Below, piece after piece: positions 17,670 to 25,210 of a DNA stretch of 35,800 bases; the stretch's first letter is position 1, and each line of letters starts with the position of its first letter. The notes beneath the pieces are model-generated. The model did not search any database, was not told the DNA's origin, and saw only the letters and a list, made by a program, of their open reading frames with translations. The position numbers and the translations under genes are program-made. The stretch is taken from the NCBI GenBank assembly GCA_003151855.1, contig PLYV01000083.1, forward strand, positions 1 to 35,800, given 5' to 3'. The stretch comes from Limisphaerales bacterium (GTDB taxonomy: Bacteria; Verrucomicrobiota; Verrucomicrobiia; Limisphaerales; UBA11358).

Positions 17670-18310
17670 GCAAGATTCAAGCGGTGATTTTCGACATGGA
17701 CGGCGTCTTGATTGACGCCCGCGAATGGCATTATGAAGCGCTCAATCGCGCGCTCAATCTGTTCGGCTTCAATATCAGCCGCTACGACCATCTGGTCACG
17801 TTTGATGGTTTGCCGACCCGCAAGAAACTGGAGATGCTTTCGCGTGAATATGGTCTGCCCGCCAAGCTGCACGGCTTTCTGAATGATCTGAAACAGGTTT
17901 ATACCAGCGAAATTGTCCATGCCCAATGCAAGCCGCGTTTCCAGCATGAATTCGCCCTCTCGCGGCTCAAAGCCGAAGGTTACCGGCTCGGGGTGGCCTC
18001 CAATTCTGTCCGGCGCAGCATTGAACTGATGATGGAAAAAAGCTCCTTGGCCGGCTATCTCGACGCCGTCGTCAGCAATCAAGATGTGGAAAAGGCGAAA
18101 CCTGACCCGGAAATTTATCGCAAGGCCATGGCCCTGCTTTCCGTGGAGCCCGCCACCACGCTCGTGGTTGAAGACAATGCCCACGGCATCGCGTCGGCCA
18201 AAGCCGCCGGTGCCCACGTGATGGTGGTGTCCAATCCCAACGAGGTGACGTGGGACCGGATCACCGATTGCATCAAGCTGGCCGAAACCAAGCAAGGAAC
18301 CCACGCATGA
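17666..18310 (+). CDS. HAD-superfamily hydrolase, beta-phosphoglucomutase-like (214 aa)
   Basis: This is a cytoplasmic phosphatase or phosphomutase. Motif I is FDMDGVLID with nucleophile D10 and acid D12. Motif II is LGVASNS, the motif III lysine lies in VEKAKPDPEIY, and motif IV is LVVEDNAHGIASAKAAG. The helical cap between about residues 18 and 80 places it in subfamily I, with beta-PGM and GS1-like enzymes. It overlaps both neighbours by ATGA (17666 and 18307), implying stoichiometric expression. In context it probably removes a phosphate from, or isomerises, a sugar-phosphate intermediate later activated by a nucleotidyltransferase. Confidence 0.9.
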   Translation: MSKIQAVIFDMDGVLIDAREWHYEALNRALNLFGFNISRYDHLVTFDGLPTRKKLEMLSREYGLPAKLHGFLNDLKQVYTSEIVHAQCKPRFQHEFALSRLKAEGYRLGVASNSVRRSIELMMEKSSLAGYLDAVVSNQDVEKAKPDPEIYRKAMALLSVEPATTLVVEDNAHGIASAKAAGAHVMVVSNPNEVTWDRITDCIKLAETKQGTHA

Positions 18311-19050
18311 ACATTGTATTGCTGATGGCCGGTTCGAGCGAAGCCTTCCGCGAAGCCGGCTATTTATATCCCAAGCCGCTCGTCGAGATGGCGGGCAAGC
18401 CCATTTTGCAGCACCTCGTCGAAGGTCTGGCTCCACTCTCCGCGCTGGGAGGCCGGCTGATCGTGGCGGTGCGACAGGATGAAAACGCCAAATTTCATAT
18501 CGCCGCCGTGGTGAAGCTGTTAAACCCGGCGGCGGAAGTGTTGGAAATTCGCGGTGAAACCGGTGGTGCTGCCTGCTCCGCCTTGCTGGCCGTGGATTGG
18601 ATTGATAACGATGAGCCGCTCATCATCATCAACGGCGACCAGCTCATCGAGGCGGATGTCGCCCACGCTGTCCGGGAGTTTCGCGAGCGTTCCCTGGATG
18701 GCGGGATCATTGTTTTCAAGGACGTTCATCCGCGCTGGTCGTTTGTGAAATGCGGGCCGGATGGACTCGTCATTGAGGCCGCCGAGAAACGTCCCATCAG
18801 CAATCTGGCCACGGCGGGTTTTTATTATTTCAAGTCCGGGAAGGATTTCATCCGGGCGGCGCAGTCCATGATTCTAAAAGGGGCGGCGGTGAACGGACTG
18901 TTCTACGTCTGTCCGGCCTACAACGAACTCATCCTGTTGAACCGGCGCATCGGCACGCACCTGATCGAGAAACATCAATACATCTCGCTGGCCAGTCCTC
19001 ACGCCGTGGAGTCGTTCGAGCGGCAGCTCAATGAAAGATCGCGGAAATGA
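18307..19050 (+). CDS. Nucleotidyltransferase-like protein with altered signature (247 aa)
   Basis: This protein has the GT-A/nucleotidyltransferase fold of sugar-1-phosphate nucleotidyltransferases. It keeps PKPLVEMAGKP, with the conserved Lys, and the metal-binding IIINGDQLIE strand. The phosphate-binding loop that should read GxGxR is GSSEAF (residues 9-14), so the second Gly and the catalytic Arg are missing. The neighbouring paralogue at 19382 has the intact GRGSRF. The sequence may therefore be inactive as a nucleotidyltransferase, bind a different ligand, or act as a partner subunit. It is the third of five ATGA-coupled genes. The start at 18307 is fixed by the overlap and by the fold. 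The earlier in-frame ATG at 18250 lies inside the HAD gene. Confidence 0.85.
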   Translation: MNIVLLMAGSSEAFREAGYLYPKPLVEMAGKPILQHLVEGLAPLSALGGRLIVAVRQDENAKFHIAAVVKLLNPAAEVLEIRGETGGAACSALLAVDWIDNDEPLIIINGDQLIEADVAHAVREFRERSLDGGIIVFKDVHPRWSFVKCGPDGLVIEAAEKRPISNLATAGFYYFKSGKDFIRAAQSMILKGAAVNGLFYVCPAYNELILLNRRIGTHLIEKHQYISLASPHAVESFERQLNERSRK

Positions 19051-19385
19051 AGGTGAGCCGGCTGGACCAGATGAAACGGGGCTGGTTTATCGGTGATTTC
19101 ACCCCGACCCTCCACTCAACACGCGATGTCGAAGTGGCCGTGATGCGCTATCAGGCGGGTGACGCCGAGAAAAAACATTTCCATAAAATCGCCACCGAAT
19201 TCACCGTCATCACTCAAGGCGAGGTGGAAATGAATGGGCGGCGTTATGTCGCCGGCGACATCATCGTGATGGAGCCGGGCGAGGCCACCGATTTCCGCGC
19301 CGTCACGGACGCCATGACCACCGTGGTCAAAATCCCCGGCGCGGTGAATGACAAATATCTGGTGGAACCCGATCCCAAAAAATGA
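19047..19385 (+). CDS. Cupin-domain protein (112 aa)
   Basis: This is a single small beta-barrel cupin. Motif 1 is visible as KKHFHKIATEFTVITQGEVE, with the HxH...E metal ligands. Motif 2 reads YVAGDIIVMEPGEATDF, where the usual second-motif His is replaced by Asp or Phe. The metal site is therefore partial, and it could be an isomerase or epimerase or a binding protein. It lies between two nucleotidyltransferase paralogues and overlaps both by 4 bases. It probably acts on the same sugar or polyol intermediate. WxcM-like or sugar-isomerase activity is possible but not shown. Confidence 0.8.
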   Translation: MKVSRLDQMKRGWFIGDFTPTLHSTRDVEVAVMRYQAGDAEKKHFHKIATEFTVITQGEVEMNGRRYVAGDIIVMEPGEATDFRAVTDAMTTVVKIPGAVNDKYLVEPDPKK

Positions 19386-20164
19386 TGGAACCCATGAACA
19401 TTGTTGTGCCGATGGCCGGCCGTGGCTCGCGCTTTGCCGCCGTTGGCTATGTTGATCCCAAACCGCTGATTGACGTGGGCGGCAAACCCATGGTCCAGTG
19501 GGTGATTGAGAACGTCCGTCCGGCCCGGCCGCACCGCTTCATTTTCATCTGCCTCGCAGAACATCTGGAGCGTTACCCCAAAATTGCCACGACTCTCCGC
19601 GCCCTTTGCCCCGGCTGTGAAATTGTCACGGTCAACGCCGTCACCGAGGGGGCTGCCTGCACGGTGCTGCTGGCCCGCCAGTTCATCAACAACCACCAGC
19701 CGCTGATGATCGCCAACAGCGATCAATATGTGGAACTGGGCGTGGATGACTACCTGCACAAGCTCGATGCCAGTCAGGCCGACGGATTGATCATGACCTT
19801 CTGGTCGGATCACCCCAAATGGTCCTACTGCCGCCTCCGGCCCGACGGCACGGTTTCAGAGGTCGTCGAGAAACAGGTCGTCAGCAATGATGCCACCGTG
19901 GGCATCTACAATTTTGCCCGGGGCCGGGACTTCGTGGCGGCGGCGGATACGATGATTGCCCGCAACCTGCGCGTCAATGGTGAGTTCTATGTGGCGCCCG
20001 CTTACAACCTCTTGATTGAGCAAGGAGCCAAAATTGTCGTTGCTGACACGGGCCGGGAATCCGCCGGCATGCACGGCTTGGGCACGCCGGAAGATTTGCA
20101 ATGTTTTATCCGGACGCCGGTCTTTGCCGCGCAAAAAAAATCCGGGATGGCGGTTCAGAACTAA
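19382..20164 (+). CDS. Sugar-phosphate nucleotidyltransferase (260 aa)
   Basis: This is the canonical member of the pair. It has the complete MAGRGSRF loop (G13-R17), VDPKPLIDVGGKP with the catalytic Lys, and the metal-binding IANSDQYV strand. Such enzymes join a sugar-1-phosphate or polyol-phosphate to an NTP, releasing pyrophosphate. Sub-family features are not enough to assign the base (CTP, GTP or dTTP). It shares the MNIV start, the PKPL block, GAAC, and the DHPKWSYC/VHPRWSFV segments with the protein at 18307, so the two arose by duplication. The ATG at 19382 overlaps the cupin stop. ATG codons at 19385 and 19394 are alternatives. Confidence 0.9.
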   Translation: MMEPMNIVVPMAGRGSRFAAVGYVDPKPLIDVGGKPMVQWVIENVRPARPHRFIFICLAEHLERYPKIATTLRALCPGCEIVTVNAVTEGAACTVLLARQFINNHQPLMIANSDQYVELGVDDYLHKLDASQADGLIMTFWSDHPKWSYCRLRPDGTVSEVVEKQVVSNDATVGIYNFARGRDFVAAADTMIARNLRVNGEFYVAPAYNLLIEQGAKIVVADTGRESAGMHGLGTPEDLQCFIRTPVFAAQKKSGMAVQN

Positions 20165-20173
20165 TTTTTTATC

Positions 20174-21022
20174 ATGGGTCTCGACATAAACGCTGTTCAG
20201 TTTCTCGTTGCGGCAAAAACACGCGGCGCGAATTTTGACCGCACTGCCACCATTGGACGTCAGGGCCTTGGTGTTTTTCCGCGCAAGGTTCGCACGATTC
20301 TGGAAAAGAACAGTTTGTCTGCCGGTGCGTTTGCCGCCGCCGGGCCGGAGTGTGTGTTTGCCGAGCCGCTCTTCGCGGCACTGGGAGCACGGCAGGTGGA
20401 TGCCATGGACAATTCAGATTTCGAAGGAGCCAAGCTGCTTCACGACTTGAACCAGCCGATTCCGCCGGAATGGAAAGCACAATATGACGCGGTGATTGAC
20501 GGCGGCACGCTGGAACATGTTTTTAATTTCCCCGTCGCGTTGCGCAACGTGATGGAAATGGTTCGGCCCGGCGGACGGTTGTTCATTCACAATATTGCGA
20601 ACAATTTTTGCGGCCACGGATTTTACCAGTTCAGCCCGGAATTGTTCTACCGCACGTTGAGCCCGGAAAACGGCTTTTGCGTGGAGCGGATGATTCTTCA
20701 CCGCATCGGGCCTTACGGCGCGTGGTGGGAGGTCGCCGATCCGAATGTCATCCACCAGCGCACGGAATTGTTCACGTTCACGCCCATGAACATCCTGGTG
20801 CAGGCGCGCCGCACGGAGGTGAAGGAAATTTTTGCCGTCACCCCCCAGCAGAGCGACTACTCCGCGCTTTGGGCGCTGGGAAAACGGAAGACCGGGCCGT
20901 TTGCCAATCCGTTGTTCGCTGGCCCCGCCCGGCTTTTCAGCGCCCTGAAGACCGGCATGGATTTCTGGCGGCGGCAGTCGTTGGGCAACCGCAAGTTTTT
21001 CAAAAAAGTTCCGCGCGAGTGA
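20174..21022 (+). CDS. SAM-dependent methyltransferase (282 aa)
   Basis: This is probably a class I methyltransferase. The most diagnostic block is YDAVIDGGTLEHVFNFPVAL then MVRPGGRLFIH, matching the motif II/III region of Methyltransf_11-type enzymes. The motif I region is unusual, reading FAALGARQVDAMDNSDFEG rather than a clear GxGxG, so the SAM site may be divergent. There is no signal peptide. It begins 9 nt after the nucleotidyltransferase stop without overlap or a visible Shine-Dalgarno, and is probably the last gene of the operon. It converges on the glycosyltransferase at 21029 with only 6 nt between them. The likely role is O-methylation of a glycan or precursor. Confidence 0.78.
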   Translation: MGLDINAVQFLVAAKTRGANFDRTATIGRQGLGVFPRKVRTILEKNSLSAGAFAAAGPECVFAEPLFAALGARQVDAMDNSDFEGAKLLHDLNQPIPPEWKAQYDAVIDGGTLEHVFNFPVALRNVMEMVRPGGRLFIHNIANNFCGHGFYQFSPELFYRTLSPENGFCVERMILHRIGPYGAWWEVADPNVIHQRTELFTFTPMNILVQARRTEVKEIFAVTPQQSDYSALWALGKRKTGPFANPLFAGPARLFSALKTGMDFWRRQSLGNRKFFKKVPRE

Positions 21023-21028
21023 GGCGGC

Positions 21029-22069
21029 TCATCGCTTGTCCACCCTTGGCACGCCGACGATGAACAACCGCTTGACCTCTTCCCATCGGCTCGGCTGCAG
21101 GCGCAGGAAACGCAGCATCCAAAAATCGCTCCTCACGCGGAAGCCGGCGATTTTCCGCCGCCACATCCGGACGTGCGGCATCATGCGAAATGCATCCGCA
21201 ATCGCTTCCAGATAGGCCCGGCGCACATGGCTCCAGCGGCGGATCAAGACTAGGCTCACCACCGCTTCGGCAATCAGCATCAGTAGGTGCGGAATCAAAA
21301 GCAGCAAAAAAATATGCTGGCTGTTCTTCAGCAACGACAGAATCCAGTTGCGGTTCGAGAGATATCGCTTGGTATCGCTGGTGCGTGATTCGATGACTTT
21401 GGTCTGTCCCGCCGGATTCACGCCCGCCGCCCCGCGATGATGCAGGCGTGCGGCGGGAACACCGATGATTTTGCCGCCAGCCAGCAGGATTCGCCAAGAC
21501 AGGTCGGTTTCCTCGCAGTTCAAAAAATATTCCTCGTCGAAAGTGCCTACTCGGCGGAACAACTCCGCATCCACGATAAAACCGCAGCCGGTGGCCATAA
21601 AGCACTCGGCTGTGTGATCAAGCGGATGTCCGCTGTCCGGAAGACCAAATAAGTCCATCCCTTGGTTGCCAATGCTTTGGAAAGTATCGTCGTCGTAATC
21701 CATGGTTAACGGGGAGGCGGCTGCTGCTTTGTGGACATCGAACTCTCGAACGAGATTTTCCAAGCAGTCTGACTCCAGCCACGTATCGTTGTTTAGGAAG
21801 AAAAGCACCCTGCCTTTTGCGGCTTTGGCACCTGCGTTTTGGCCGCCAGCAATGCCGCCGTCTTTTTCATTGATGATTACCGTTGCACGCGGAAACCCCA
21901 TCAGTTCTTGCCGAGCTAATGCGGGTGAGCCATCAGTCGAACGGTTGTCTGCAATGATTACCTCCATCTGGTCGAAATAAGTCTGTTGTCGTAGGGAGGC
22001 AATGCATTTGGGCAACCATTGCAGCCCGTTTTTGTTGGAGATGACCACACTGACCAGAGGGTTATGCAT
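21029..22069 (-). CDS. Family 2 glycosyltransferase (346 aa)
   Basis: This is a GT-A inverting glycosyltransferase. LVSVVISNKNG starts the fold, followed by VIIADNRSTDGS, NAGAKAAKGRVLFFLNNDTW (the DxD-equivalent is NND), then FDEEYFLNCEETDLSWR, which matches the rhamnosyltransferase-type acceptor motif. A hydrophobic segment near residues 255-285 (HIFLLLLIPHLLMLIAE) suggests membrane association. The ATG at 22069 is chosen over 22132 because the fold begins there and a TATAAT box lies at 22080-22085. It is downstream of the FkbM and LamG genes on the same strand, but its own promoter suggests some independent expression. Confidence 0.92.
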   Translation of the reverse strand: MHNPLVSVVISNKNGLQWLPKCIASLRQQTYFDQMEVIIADNRSTDGSPALARQELMGFPRATVIINEKDGGIAGGQNAGAKAAKGRVLFFLNNDTWLESDCLENLVREFDVHKAAAASPLTMDYDDDTFQSIGNQGMDLFGLPDSGHPLDHTAECFMATGCGFIVDAELFRRVGTFDEEYFLNCEETDLSWRILLAGGKIIGVPAARLHHRGAAGVNPAGQTKVIESRTSDTKRYLSNRNWILSLLKNSQHIFLLLLIPHLLMLIAEAVVSLVLIRRWSHVRRAYLEAIADAFRMMPHVRMWRRKIAGFRVRSDFWMLRFLRLQPSRWEEVKRLFIVGVPRVDKR

Positions 22070-22079
22070 AATCAAGCTG

Positions 22080-22109
22080 ATTATAACCGTTGCACAAAAG
22101 TGTGTGCAA
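22080..22109 (-). promoter_or_regulatory. Promoter with palindrome for the GT2 gene
   Basis: On the minus strand a perfect TATAAT (22080-22085) lies 10 nt before the GT2 ATG, giving a predicted leader of only a few bases. A TTGCAC lies 18 nt further upstream and is part of the inverted repeat TTGCACA-N6-TGTGCAA (22090-22109). The repeat covers the -35 and spacer, a typical position for a repressor or activator site. Confidence 0.55.
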
Positions 22110-22196
22110 GGGGGATCTGTCATTGCAGTCAAAGTGCATCATAACCTTCAGAGACATTGCGCATTTAAGGTCGTTGCGTTTACGCCGCATCTCCAA

Positions 22197-23009
22197 CTAT
22201 TTTTTAGGGTTTTGACGGAAAAATGCCGTGCCCATATTCTCGCTCTCCTCGACGGTTTTGACATAAGCAAAATCATGTTTGGCCAGCAGGTCTTTGATTT
22301 GTTGTAGGGTTGATCCCCAAGTGTGCCACTCGATCAAAATCGTATCCACGCGGTCGAGGAAGGCGGCTTCGTTTTGGAGAAAGTTTAGCTCGGAACCTTC
22401 AATGTCTATCTTCAGTAGATGGCAGCGCTCATCGCCAAATTTCTTTTGCCAAAATTTAGTGATGCTGACGCATGGGACGGAAATCTTCGTCCAAGTTCCT
22501 TTTAATACCCGGCGTGCCTCTTCGGTCGGGTGGCTGGTGGAGCAGATGTTTGATTCATAGAGGAAGAATTCAGCGCTTTGTCCTAGCGTGCCTTCACCAG
22601 CAATCCCATTGATGGCAAAAATCTCCGGCATATGATTTGCCTCGGCATGCCAGTGTGCTTCGTTGACGGCTTCAGGGTTAGCGTCCAGCATCAGGCCGCG
22701 CAATTTTCTTCCGTGCGCCAGATGCATGAGCCAGCAGGTGAAATAGCCGACATTGCAGCCGAGATCGGCAAAATTGGAAAAATTTTCCGGTAACAGTGAT
22801 GCGTCGTAAAGATTTCCCTTTTCAAATATATCGTTGGCCAGAGGGATACTTTCCAATCGTGTTGCGCGGTAAACCACCCCGCTGTCCGGCAGGCGTTTCG
22901 TCATCGGGAAGTGACGGAGCCACCAATTGCCAAACGTATGTAGACGCAGGATTTGAACCGCCCGCCGGGCTTGGGCAGAACGGGACAGTGACGTTATGAA
23001 ACGGCGCAT
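22197..23009 (-). CDS. FkbM-family methyltransferase, copy A (270 aa)
   Basis: This is a class I SAM-dependent methyltransferase of the FkbM type. Motif I is FADLGCNVGYFTCWLMHLA, followed by GLMLDANPEAV. The FkbM hallmark LLKIDIEGSELNFLQN is near residue 205, then TILIEWHTWG. FkbM enzymes usually O-methylate sugars or polyketides, and in glycan loci they modify the repeat unit. It starts 11 nt after the LamG stop and leads toward the GT2 gene. It is the positional counterpart of the FkbM gene at 29182-30072 in copy B, although the two proteins are clearly diverged. Confidence 0.9.
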   Translation of the reverse strand: MRRFITSLSRSAQARRAVQILRLHTFGNWWLRHFPMTKRLPDSGVVYRATRLESIPLANDIFEKGNLYDASLLPENFSNFADLGCNVGYFTCWLMHLAHGRKLRGLMLDANPEAVNEAHWHAEANHMPEIFAINGIAGEGTLGQSAEFFLYESNICSTSHPTEEARRVLKGTWTKISVPCVSITKFWQKKFGDERCHLLKIDIEGSELNFLQNEAAFLDRVDTILIEWHTWGSTLQQIKDLLAKHDFAYVKTVEESENMGTAFFRQNPKK

Positions 23010-23020
23010 GAAAGAAGATG

Positions 23021-24064
23021 TTACTGGTCGCTTACGGATTTAATTTCTGCGGTCGAAAGCGCGCGATTATAGATGGATATTTCGTCCATGACGCCGCTAT
23101 AAAAAGCGTGATAGCTTCGATCCCATGGCTGATCATTGGGACGGTGACCAAACCAAAGATCCACACTGGTTTCGGGCGTGAATTGGCCAAGGCTGCTCTG
23201 GCAAACGGGCGTGCCGTCAACATAAATGACGCCCTCGCCGGTTTGTTTGTCGTAGGTCAATGCAATTAGTTGAAACCGACCGGGCAATATGGCTCCGACG
23301 GGTGAACGCATATGATGGGATTGCTGTTGGCTGTCAATGATGTTTGCGAACAATACGCCTCGATCACCAGGTAATTCACCTAGCCAGAGATGCACTCCAA
23401 CCAAGCCTTGCCCATTATTCCATTCCACCAATGGGTGCCAGGCGTTTGCGTCATCTGGTTTGATCCAAGCAGTGACGGTTAGTCCATCGCCTTTTCCGAC
23501 GTTGAGTGTTTCATTGGCCGTCACGCGACCATAGCTGCCAAAATGATTTGCTAAAAACGCGCGCCCCACTTTCCCGTCCGTGTAGGCAGCGTCTGTCCAG
23601 ACCGCGTTGTTGCCGTTCACCACGTCGTTGCCGTTGTCTTCGCCGGACCACAGGGCGACCAAGCCCGGAGGTTTGCCGCCAACCGTGCTGGTCGCGGAAA
23701 CGGCCAGCCGGCGAATGGATTCCACCGCCAGTTCCACCTTGCCAAAACTGGTGCGGATGGGGATTTGCGTCTCAGCCATCTGCACGGCCATCACATCGCC
23801 GTTGGCGGCGGTCAGCCTTGCGGCGTTGGTGGCGGTGAATTCCACGCTGCGCACGTCGCCGATGGATAGCTTCAAATTGCCGAGCAGCACCGAGTGAAAT
23901 TTCATCTGTCCGTCCACGCTTTGCCCGACCACGCGCGAGCCGTCGCGCAATTCCACCATCAGTTGGGGAACGCCCATGTCCACCGCTGTTGGCGCGGCGT
24001 CCGTGAGTTCACTCATCGCCAGCCACAGCAAGCCGCCGACCATGAGGAAAAGTGATTTTCTCAT
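23021..24064 (-). CDS. Secreted LamG-domain protein, copy A (347 aa)
   Basis: A signal peptide (residues 1-23, MRKSLFLMVGGLLWLAMSEL then TDA) is followed by a beta-rich domain at about 36-125. That domain contains two similar halves, LLGNLKLSIGDVRSV and SFGKVELAVESIRRL. After PGLVALWSGEDNGNDVV comes a concanavalin-like LamG (Laminin_G_3) domain to the end, with YADGKVG-type, GLTVTAWIKPDDA, LIALTYDKQTGEGVIYVDG and MDEISIYNRALSTAEI blocks. LamG domains of this type bind carbohydrate or act as structural modules. It is the first gene of a LamG-FkbM-GT2 unit, so it may bind the glycan made by this locus. It is a paralogue of 30148-31284. Confidence 0.88.
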   Translation of the reverse strand: MRKSLFLMVGGLLWLAMSELTDAAPTAVDMGVPQLMVELRDGSRVVGQSVDGQMKFHSVLLGNLKLSIGDVRSVEFTATNAARLTAANGDVMAVQMAETQIPIRTSFGKVELAVESIRRLAVSATSTVGGKPPGLVALWSGEDNGNDVVNGNNAVWTDAAYTDGKVGRAFLANHFGSYGRVTANETLNVGKGDGLTVTAWIKPDDANAWHPLVEWNNGQGLVGVHLWLGELPGDRGVLFANIIDSQQQSHHMRSPVGAILPGRFQLIALTYDKQTGEGVIYVDGTPVCQSSLGQFTPETSVDLWFGHRPNDQPWDRSYHAFYSGVMDEISIYNRALSTAEIKSVSDQ

Positions 24065-24070
24065 GCCGGA

Positions 24071-24099
24071 AGTTTGCGTTTGCTGCGCGGACGGGTCAA
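24071..24099 (-). promoter_or_regulatory. Candidate promoter of LamG copy A
   Basis: On the minus strand TTGACC (24094-24099), a 17-nt spacer and CAAACT (24071-24076) lie so that the -10 ends 6 nt before the LamG ATG, predicting a leaderless mRNA. The -10 is weak. The TTGAC is exactly 35 nt upstream of the ATG, as it is for LamG copy B. Confidence 0.45.
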
Positions 24100-24126
24100 G
24101 CGGTTAAATCCCGCAACCGTCTTTTA

Positions 24127-24154
24127 TTGACGGCACTAACAAGGCGAATATAAT
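24127..24154 (+). promoter_or_regulatory. Promoter of epimerase copy A, predicted leaderless
   Basis: TTGACG (24127-24132), a 16-nt spacer and a perfect TATAAT (24149-24154) precede the ATG at 24163 by 8 nt. Transcription starting 6-8 nt after the -10 would begin at or next to the ATG, leaving no room for a Shine-Dalgarno. It is divergent from the LamG promoter in a 98-bp gap. Confidence 0.7.
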
Positions 24155-24162
24155 TCGATTTT

Positions 24163-25209
24163 ATGCCAGAAAATTCATCGCTGACCTGTCTTGTCACCGG
24201 AGGTGCTGGATTCATCGGCTCGCACTTGGTTGACGCCCTGCTGGCCGACCCGACCGTCAAGGAAGTCCGGGTGCTGGACAATTTTTCTTCGGGACACCGC
24301 GAATTTTTGGCGCATCACGCCCAGGATTCCCGGCTGAAAATTCACGAGGTGGAGCTGCTTGCGCTGGAAAAAATTCTCCCGCACTTCGCCGGCGTGGACC
24401 AGATTTTCCACCTCGCCGCCAACCCCGATGCGCGCTGGGGCCTGGACAACACCCGGCTCGACCTTGAGCAGGAAACCCTCGTCACCTACAACGTCCTCGA
24501 AGCCATGCGCCGCCATAAAGTGCCGCGCATCGTCTTTTCCAGTTCCGGCACGGTCTATGGCGATGTGGGCACCACCGTCACCCACGAACTGCTCGGCCCG
24601 GCGCTGCCCATCAGTCTGTATGGCGCGGGCAAGGTCGCGTCCGAGGCGCTGATTTCCGCGTTTTGCAGCACGTTCGGCTTGAGCGCAATCATTTTCCGTT
24701 TCGGCAACATCACCGGCGAACGCACCACGCATGGCGTCGTTTTCGATTTCATCGGGCAACTGGTGAAAAATTCCGGCGACCTCACCGTCCTCGGCAACGG
24801 TTATCAGGCCAAGCCCTACGTCTATGTCCGCGATTTGGTGGCCGGCCTGATGTTCGGGCAGAAAAAATGCGCCGCGCTTGCTCCATCGCAGTTCAACGTT
24901 TTTAACCTTGCGCCCGGCGGCGCGACGAATGTGCGCTTCACCGCGAACGAACTGGTCGCACAACTCGGCTTCTCCGTCCGCACCAAAATTCATTACGGCG
25001 AATCCGCGCAGGGCTGGCCCGGCGACGTGCCGCAGTCGCGGATGGATTCCTCCAAGCTCGCCCAGGCCGGTTTTCCGATGCCGCGTTCTTCCGACGAGGC
25101 GGTGCGCCTGGCCATCAACCGCATCCTGCACTGGCTCGCAGAACATCCTGCCGCCGCCGCCGGCCTGCGCCTGCCGGCAGATGCCAAACTCGCGCCAAAA
25201 ATTTCCTGA
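24163..25209 (+). CDS. NAD-dependent sugar epimerase/dehydratase, copy A (348 aa)
   Basis: This is an extended SDR acting on nucleotide sugars. TGGAGFIGSHLVDAL is the NAD-binding motif, VRVLDNFSSGHREF binds the cofactor ribose, and FHLAANPDARWGLDNTRLDL follows. The catalytic triad region is SSSGTVYGDV then SLYGAGKVASEAL (Tyr and Lys of YxxxK). PYVYVRDLVAGL is in the substrate half. The NPDxRxGLxxTxxDL block is also in the copy B epimerase and marks a shared subfamily. The gene starts a plus-strand unit with an SDR one base after its stop and a Gfo/Idh enzyme overlapping next. The exact sugar substrate is unknown. Confidence 0.92.
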   Translation: MPENSSLTCLVTGGAGFIGSHLVDALLADPTVKEVRVLDNFSSGHREFLAHHAQDSRLKIHEVELLALEKILPHFAGVDQIFHLAANPDARWGLDNTRLDLEQETLVTYNVLEAMRRHKVPRIVFSSSGTVYGDVGTTVTHELLGPALPISLYGAGKVASEALISAFCSTFGLSAIIFRFGNITGERTTHGVVFDFIGQLVKNSGDLTVLGNGYQAKPYVYVRDLVAGLMFGQKKCAALAPSQFNVFNLAPGGATNVRFTANELVAQLGFSVRTKIHYGESAQGWPGDVPQSRMDSSKLAQAGFPMPRSSDEAVRLAINRILHWLAEHPAAAAGLRLPADAKLAPKIS

Positions 25210-25210
25210 A

